A DNA stretch of 64,000 nucleotides from Triatoma infestans (taxonomy: Eukaryota > Arthropoda > Insecta > Hemiptera > Reduviidae), in contig JAAEAF010002759.1 of the NCBI GenBank assembly GCA_011037195.1, positions 1 to 64,000 of the forward strand, given 5' to 3'. The stretch's first letter is position 1. Each line of letters opens with the position of its first letter. Both the position numbers and the translations under genes were made by a program. Shown in pieces: positions 57,430 to 64,000 of this stretch. The notes beneath the pieces were generated by a model, which was not told the origin of the DNA, made no database searches, and saw nothing but the letters and a program-made list of their open reading frames with translations.

Positions 57430-58060
57430 GGAAGCAATTTACACTCTACAACAAGATAGAAGTGAATGAGATTATATGTGGTTTTCTGGGCTGGATTTGC
57501 TGAAGGAGAGAAGCTGTATACCCACTGGATTATCCTCGGTGGAGTTTTTGTAATATCATCAGTCATAGTTGTAGTCGCGGGGTCAACGGTGTTGCACTTG
57601 TGGCTACATTAATAGATATAATTTACATAGCTAGAGAATATAGTCGCAATATACGTTATAGATACAGTTGGTATAGTTAGGGAGGCGAGATTTGGATTAA
57701 ATGCTTTGAGCGCGAAACAATGAGGGCTTACAATTTTCGATATTTGGATTTTGCTATACAATGCCATTTTGAGTTCATTATGATCGTTTTAAGAGTGACC
57801 TTAGTGACAAAAGAAATGAAATATTTGAAATCTGGTTGAATCCCAAAATTCAATCCATAAGTCCAAATGGGTTTCTAGTATACTGTCGTTATTAATTTCA
57901 ATGTTGAATAAAACATTAATTGTTATTATATCATCGTTTTAAAAAAATAACATTTATCTATCTGGGGCTATGTCCCCCCGTCTATGTGACCCAATTTCGT
58001 GATGTTACGTATTTCATGAAAGAGTAGAGCAAAAACGATGGGAATTGTAGCAAAAATAAG
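57430..58060. other. Unassigned stretch
   Basis: No recognisable repeat or coding. Minus-strand frames 57240-57566 and 57982-58194 overlap flanking elements and are not genes. Confidence 0.3.
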
Positions 58061-58334
58061 AACGAAGGATTCCCTATCAGAGAGACATTTTCCGTGGTAA
58101 CCTGCTTTATCATTTTGTGGTCATCGACCGGTTTTGGGCGTTTACCCATCTTCAGGATGCGTTTGCAAGACAGTGTGATAACATAGGCTTGCACTGTCTG
58201 ACAAACGCATCCTGAAGATGTGCGAACGCCTGAAACAGGTTTATGACCACAAAATGAAGCAGGCTACTATGGAAAATGTCTCTGATGCCTTCCAGCTCTG
58301 CGAAACCAATCACAACAACAACGAAGGATTCCCT
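58061..58334. mobile_element. FB element 1: 244-bp foldback with a 15-bp TSD
   Basis: AACGAAGGATTCCCT occurs at 58061-58075 and 58320-58334. Between them are two inverse arms of about 90-100 bp (58076-58175 and 58192-58285) with a 16-bp spacer, then 'ccttccagctctgcgaaacc' and a (CAA)n end. Each arm carries a hammerhead-like core: CTGAAGA, a short hairpin, AAAACC or GAAACA, then a GATGACC or TATGACC segment. The long duplication and simple-repeat tail point to retroposition rather than a DNA transposon. Confidence 0.8.
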
Positions 58335-59157
58335 CCTTTTTTTTTATATATATAAATTTGAGATTAATGAGTACTGGCGATATTGACCTCAAATTTTCAT
58401 CTATACTGAACAATTACAGACGTTTATTTATCTGTTACAGACACACAATTATTATATCAATACTTTTAAAAATGAAAATAAATAAAAGTTTATTCCAATA
58501 AAATTCTGTAAAGGTTAAAAGGTTACAATTCAATTCTGAACCGACATTGCTTTGTAAATTTGTTATAATAAACAATATGTACATACAGATAACCTTATGT
58601 GACAGGAACTAACTTTTAAAAGATTGTACAAACGATGACTACAATCTTACAGTTTATATAACCGCAGGGCAAAAACTATCCCAAGAATTACGTTACTTTA
58701 TTATGGCAGCCAACATCAATAGTTACTAAATTAAAGAACAAATATTTACTGATAAATCAAAAACTTTTTATTCCGAAATGGGTAATGTTCATCATCCAGA
58801 GTAACCGTAACCTTAGGTATTTTAAGTTTGTAGCTTTAATATTGTAGAAATTATGATAGAACTTTCTTCAAAATAGAGAATAATAAAGACATTATGTCAA
58901 ATTTTAATGAATGTTCGAATTGTTTAACAATTTTTTTTTAAATTGTTAAAGGCATTAAGTAATTTGGTTTTCACTTTTTTCACAAAATTTGTCAACTAAA
59001 TTTTTGTTTAAATTTATTACTTTTTTGTGCTTCCAGATTTTGATGTTTGCGATAAGTAATCTCAATTGGAAAATCAAATTGCATTTAAAAAAAAAAAAAC
59101 GGGGTTGACCGTAAGTGCGTTACTATTAAACAATTTTGTATTGGAATCAGAAGTCTA
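58335..59157. other. AT-rich stretch, nothing assigned
   Basis: Only low-complexity AT DNA. 'gttgaccgtaagtgcgttac' near 59103 is a possible Hel-A unit scrap. Confidence 0.35.
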
Positions 59158-59872
59158 GGTATCGGGAGTTGAAGTGAGGAGTAAGTGTTGTTAGTAGAGA
59201 GTTTTAGAGAAATGTCATTCGAAATACGTACTACTGATTTATGAAAATAAACTATATTTTAACAAATAATTTAAAGTGTATTGAAATAGAAAAAACTAAC
59301 ATGCACAATTGTAAATGAATATAAGAATTATGAAATGATCATTAATATTAAGGAAATAGTGTTTAAAACCTTGAATAGGGACGCGCTCGCGATGTGTGAA
59401 ACTTAACTGACGTGAACGATCACTGATCTCGTAGTGGTTGTGAACTGCTAGATACTGATGCTGATATCTAACTGATCCCCTCCTCCAGTGGGACGACGTT
59501 TATATTTGCATCACTCACACAACGGTTGATGTGTAAGTACGTGCCACACTAAGACATATCTCGTAGTATATTGACCTCGGTAGTTAACAAGGACTGTTTG
59601 TTAACAGATGGTAGCCAGGTGGCCTCTTGAGTGTACATTGACCCTTGTATGAAGGGAATACAGGCCAGGTGTTGCGGCGGTTCTTTTGACTGTTTAATGA
59701 CCACTGTTTGAAAGGGTTTAGCGGCGGTACTGTGTATTGACCCCTGTTTGTAAGGGTTTAGCGGCGGTTCTTTGACTGTGTAGTGAACCCTGTTTGAAAG
59801 GGTTTTGCCGCGGTTCTTTACCTGCAGATAGCGGCTGGCTGGAACCACTAAATTAATCCTTCTTTCTTTTTT
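59158..59872 (-). mobile_element. LTR-A copy 3 with a minisatellite
   Basis: It is inverse relative to copy 2 and collinear with copy 1 ('gatcccctcctccagtggga', 'gggacgcg', 'cttctttctttt'). Unlike the other copies it has about four tandem units of roughly 60 bp at 59640-59830, each with 'gaaagggtttagcggcggt'. The ends are eroded. Confidence 0.55.
59640..59830. repeat. Minisatellite, about 60-bp unit
   Basis: Units contain 'gacccctgtttgtaaggg' and 'tttagcggcggttctttgac' with small variations. The open frame 59549-59848 reads through them. Confidence 0.85.
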
Positions 59873-60989
59873 CTATCACATCACATAAACTCGTGATCAG
59901 ATTCTTTACTGAAAGTTTAATTACGCTTAGCCTATAGTGGTGGCACCGTATAGTTACAAAATTGGCAGTTTAGAGAAAACCTTACATGGCAGCTCCCCCG
60001 AAAACGTCCCGAAATCCCACTTTAGACAGATGTATATAACAAATAAATGTAGTGGTGATTAGTCCTATCAGCTTTAAAGTAAATCATTTCAGCAGGATTT
60101 ATGACAATCGAACAAACAAACTATTCCACATACTACCACGCCACTCACTCGTTGTGGATTTAACATTATAGCTATTCTCTCTTTAAATAATGGTAACAAT
60201 AAATATTAATAACAAATAATAATAATAATAATAATATTTATTTAGAGATTATACAAGATACAATAATATATATAATATTATTATATGAAATATACATTGC
60301 AATGACTTTACATCCATCTGCTAGAGTTTATAGCTAGCAATGACTAACAAAATAACCATTATTCAAAAATTTAAACCAATGTGAATATGGATAAATTAGA
60401 AAAAACAGAAATAATTAGATAAAATTAAAACAAAATAAGTTAGAAATTAGTTTTAAAAAGAAAGAAAGAAGATAAAACAAACAAAAAATAAAGGGTCTGA
60501 GTGTTTCATACCAGATTATTAATAATTTTAAAAGCAATTCAAACTAATTTTTTTACATGAAAAAACAAATAGAAGTCTGGAGTTTTGTATTTAATATTTG
60601 AATATTATAAATAACGACAAACTTGACGGAAAATTATGAAAATATCTTTTAGGTATTATAAATTGTACAGTAAATATAAAAGGAAGATTTTGTTAAGATC
60701 ACTCTGGGGAAATTAGCTTTCACATTTCATATTTGACGGTCTAAAAAAAAAAAAAAAAAAAATGACAAACACTAGTGACCAACTTCCTTTGTTGCTTTAT
60801 ATACCTATTTTTACCCAGAAATATCTTTTCTTATTATATTAAATATAACTGTCCAATCTTCATGTATAGATATAATTTTATTTATCACCCTTTTTCCATT
60901 TACTATTTTAAATGTAATCAATATGCGAGAACGAATAACTAAGATATAGCTAGATTCTAATGATGTAATTCCTAAATAAATACTAAATT
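59873..60989. other. AT-rich stretch with (AAT)n
   Basis: (AAT)n lies at 60210-60238 and A(19) at about 60745-60763. 'gtctgagtgtttcataccag' at 60496-60515 may be a Hel-A 3'-end scrap. No coding is present. Confidence 0.4.
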
Positions 60990-61078
60990 ATTGTCAGGTG
61001 ACGTTTGTAATGAGAGAACGCGGCCAGGGGTCGACAGAGCACTTCCAATGACCTGTCCAATGATGCATCTTAATTAAA
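60990..61078 (+). mobile_element. SINE-A 3'-half remnant
   Basis: 'gtttgtaatgagagaacgcg', 'tcgacagagcacttccaatg' and 'acctgtcc' followed by 'gatgcatctta' align with the second half of the SINE-A body. Confidence 0.5.
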
Positions 61079-62258
61079 CAATAATATAATATATCCTGTG
61101 GAGCAAGTGGATTATCCATTCTTTAAGAAGCTTTGTTTTGTTCCTTCGGGTCCCTCACGAAAACGAAATAAACAACACCTACACTTACTCAAACACATCA
61201 CACAGACTTTGGAGAGTTAGCTTATGTATCCAGCAAACTTTAAGCGAACACAAATAATAACTTATCTCTACATGGTCAAATCCAAATAAATATTTTTACA
61301 TCTTCCGAACAATCACACAAAAACACACACATTTATATATACTGCACAAACATGCATGTGTCATTAGTCCTTACACAGCTTGTCATCACAAGACTTGAGG
61401 GTGAAGAGGATTCTGAGCTTTGGGAGACGATGACCTGCGGCCATCGGAGCGCAACAACTATATTTTGTCTTGGCATCATCCGAGAGTATCACATAGAGAA
61501 ATGTTCTACTACAAGAACGCAACTAGAGAAAGCAGCCTCAACACCGTGAGGCTGCAGGGTCAACATCGTGGAATAAAAATGCTGTCTTCCGTGGAACCGG
61601 ATATATTGGATTGCGATGGTCCATGGGATCCATTACAAGTGGTCCAAACTAGCATCTGAACTGCGATGCTGTTGTCTTTCTTTCCCGCCAAGACAACAAA
61701 AAAAAATTAAAAAAAACATGGTTACTTCATAAATGACTTTTCTTTTAAATTGTTCAGTTCATTGAAACATTTGTTAAAGTCAAAAAGCGTAAGAAAACAA
61801 AATAACGGTTAATTAAATACTTGGAAATAGAAAATAGCGCTGAGTCAGAAACTATACTGAGGCTACAAAATTAAATAAATACTGAACTGAGGAAGCGAGT
61901 TTCCTCAAAATATGTTGCAAGTATAAATTACTTGCAGAGACTACATTTTTGCGGTCAAACAGACTACCGTTTGTAGATACCTCTCGTTCTAAGCGCTGCA
62001 GCTACCAAATAAGTTTAACCGCTTACCGCTACATATCTATCTTTCAGATTTACGTACATAATTCTTATATTTCTTAAATTTATTGTTTCAAATTTATGAG
62101 CTCAAATTCAATATGTAACATATTAAATGATTTATATACATAATTTTAGTATTAATTTATAATCATTTAAATTTCATATTATAGGTGTTATTTTTATTTC
62201 TATTTTCTATTTGGTTTTCATTTCTTTCACAATGATATTATTATATAAAGTTGCTTAC
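61079..62258 (-). other. Intron 3' of the receptor exon, with an unassigned GC-richer island
   Basis: On the minus strand this follows the exon donor. An island at about 61370-61690 has higher GC than its surroundings and overlapping plus-strand frames (61352-61549 and 61420-61659). I recognise no protein domain on either strand and no repeat partner in the window. It may be an unknown element. Confidence 0.35.
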
Positions 62259-62388
62259 CATCATGAGAATCGTACAGATATATAATTCTTCTCCATCCAT
62301 AATATTTGACTGTATCAATGATTGCCTGATGATAATCCGGACGCATACTGATAGCGTAATCAAGAAATCCGGATGAAGGCGCAGATAC
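62259..62388 (-). CDS. Internal exon of an AMPA/kainate-type ionotropic glutamate receptor (amino-terminal domain)
   Basis: Read on the minus strand, an acceptor (pyrimidine-rich run, then AG at 62390-62389) is followed by 130 bp of open frame and a GTAAGC donor at 62258. The exon starts in phase 0 and ends one base into a codon. The 43 codons include FLDYAISMRPDYHQAIIDTV, then a segment ending YGWRRIIYLYDSHD, with a following codon that begins with G. This is the pattern of the extracellular ligand-free (LIVBP-like) amino-terminal domain of AMPA-type receptors: a RP(D/E) helix start, YYGW, then a beta strand ending in YDSxxG. The protein would be a synaptic, glutamate-gated cation channel subunit. 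It differs from its surroundings in codon use and higher GC. No neighbouring exon was found, so the flanking introns are long. The exact subunit (GluRI-like or kainate-like) cannot be decided from 43 residues. Confidence 0.87.
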
Positions 62389-63027
62389 CTGTAAAAACAT
62401 TAGAGATTATATAAATCTTCATTTTAATAATGTAATAAATTAAGATATTTCTTTTGTATAAAAAATAAAACTATTTTTCAAAATTTACTAAACAGAATTC
62501 TAGAAAAACTTAAAATATTTCTGACCAAAACTCTAGTTATATTTTAAAATATATAGATAATTAGAAATAACTAACAAAAATGCAGCAATAAAAGAAGACT
62601 TCGCTTATGACCAAAAAATAATAAATTATTAAAATATAGTTGAAAAAAATTGAAAATTAATAATGCATTAATTATTAATTTTGAAAAGGATAACAATTTT
62701 TCCGGCAATCTTTTATGTTTGCAGGTTATTTTTTTAAATTGAGGTTTCAGTACTGAATGAATGCCCTTCTTTCAGTATTAAGAAATTGTAAATCAAATTT
62801 TTTTCCCAAAATTGATAAAACAAAAAATTTATTACAATCAGAATTATTATATAATCAGAATTCTGATTAAAAATACTGTTTTTTTTTTAAATGATCAATT
62901 TTCTTTTTGTATAAATGATTATTATTTACGAAACCATTACAAATTTACAAAACCCTGAAAACAGATTGTTAATAGTTTGCACATGTATCTTTGCAATTAT
63001 GAAGTAGTTCAAAACTTCAGCCATTTG
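62389..63027 (-). other. Intron upstream of the receptor exon, AT-rich, no element seen
   Basis: On the minus strand this precedes the exon acceptor. It is very AT-rich with short homopolymers and gives no recognisable coding or repeat signal before the foldback arm at 63028. Confidence 0.5.
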
Positions 63028-64000
63028 AGATATTTTCCGTGATAGCCTGTTTCTTTTTGTGGTCGTCGACCGGTTTCGAGCGTTCGCCCATTATTAGGAT
63101 GTTTTATTAAAAAAAAAACAGTGAGTTACTTGGACAGAGTAAATCTAGTTTATACACTGCTTTTATATTCTCGTTGGTTTTGGTCTGTAATCAATGCAAC
63201 ATCTCAACGTGTTTTACGTCTCTGTTCGATTTGCTACTTTACTGCTTTTAATTGAAATAATATTATTTATCAACGTTCCTGTTACTGTGGAACTGCCCGC
63301 CGCAACTATCAGCTTTCCCAGGTTTCCATCCAACTTCCATACCCTTCCTACACAAACGTACTTTCAAATTGTACACGTTTCATTTATCCTCAACTTCTTA
63401 GTAATACCTTGCGCTTCTTAGTAATAATTTTCCCATTCACAGCTACAAGAGTTTTCTTCATTTTTTCAACTCTTCCAAAAAGGAGAGTGAAATATTTATT
63501 CTTTCTCTCTTAATTAAGTTTTTATTCTGTGTATACCTGCGTCCGTGTTAATTTACTTCTAAAATTTCTTGTCCCCCGCATCCTGTTTTCTCCTGCCTTG
63601 ATGTGATTTGAAACACATTGACTATTTTAGAGGGAAGTGAGAATCGTACAGATATTATTAGATAGACTGGGTGTTGGAAGCTTAGCCGAACTCCATAGTT
63701 CTATGTCGCACATCGAAATTATAGTGGGCATAAGTTAGTTATTAGCCAGTAGCAATAGTAGTGGGTATCGTCAGATCACTTCCTGTCACTTAAGTCTATT
63801 GTGCGGATTCCAATTAAGTTTATTGTCTATTGACTATTCTTACGAACCGAACATTGTTTACTCAGAGTGTATAAACTGGATTTGCTCTGTTCAAGTATAT
63901 ATTATCACAATGTTTTGATAAAAACATCCTGATGTTGGGTGAACGCCCAAAAACCGGTCGATGACCACACAAAGAAGCAAACTAGAAACTATCTCTTCAG
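63028..64000. mobile_element. FB element 2, right end cut by the window edge
   Basis: The left arm at 63028-63110 ('gatattttccgtgatagcct', 'gtcgaccggtttcgagcgtt') and right arm at about 63905-64000 ('catcctgatgttgggtgaac', 'accggtcgatgaccacac') are inverse and match the arms of FB element 1. About 800 bp of non-coding DNA separate them. The frame at 63194-63421 lies in this interior and has no recognisable domain. Confidence 0.65.

Noticed and set aside
61420..61659. Second receptor exon or independent gene
   Set aside because: Neither strand gives a glutamate-receptor-like sequence and no convincing donor/acceptor pair frames it; kept as an unassigned island.

Overview
The window looks like nuclear DNA of an arthropod, most likely an insect. 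It is AT-rich, has no long open reading frames and holds almost no host coding sequence. One host feature is clear: a 130-bp minus-strand exon (62259-62388) with matching splice sites. It encodes part of the amino-terminal domain of an AMPA/kainate-type ionotropic glutamate receptor, so most of the window is probably intronic sequence of that gene. Positions 1-62258 would lie in the intron 3' of the exon (unless I missed an exon), and 62389-64000 in the intron 5' of it. The species cannot be fixed from sequence alone.

The rest is a dense, layered set of mobile elements. The most frequent is a non-coding family, called Hel-A here: about ten full-length or composite copies plus many remnants. 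It has a subterminal inverted repeat at both ends, a central (GT)n tract, one or two internal ~300-bp units and a short 3' hairpin followed by a T run. This layout matches HINE/DINE-1-type non-autonomous Helentrons. Other elements have repeatedly inserted into Hel-A copies: four 5'-truncated LINEs with target-site duplications, three LTR-like elements, a 630-bp palindrome and an unclassified 1.4-kb block.

Layout: 1-2000 holds a MITE end, a reverse-transcriptase remnant and a Ty3/gypsy protease remnant. 2000-12600 holds Hel-A copies, two tRNA-derived SINE families, solo-LTR-like blocks and a 350-bp AT-rich direct repeat. 12600-20500 is a cluster of nested Hel-A copies. 22000-27400 holds a hAT-type MITE, a gypsy RNase H scrap next to a long-TIR element, and a LINE. 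28000-42000 holds more Hel-A, LTR-D and LINE insertions. 43100-47300 is LINE-rich, including an R2-type element with traces of a restriction-like endonuclease domain. 49000-50300 is a SINE cluster. 53000-60000 holds LINE, Hel-A and LTR insertions and a foldback element with hammerhead-ribozyme-like arms. 61000-64000 holds the receptor exon and a second foldback element of the same kind.

No operon, CRISPR array, credible functional tRNA or intact transposase/reverse-transcriptase gene was found. Every retrotransposon coding segment is broken by stops or frameshifts, so the DNA reads as a long intron accumulating dead elements. Element names (Hel-A, LTR-A to LTR-D, SINE-A, SINE-B, FB) are working labels, and boundaries were set by eye from comparing copies.
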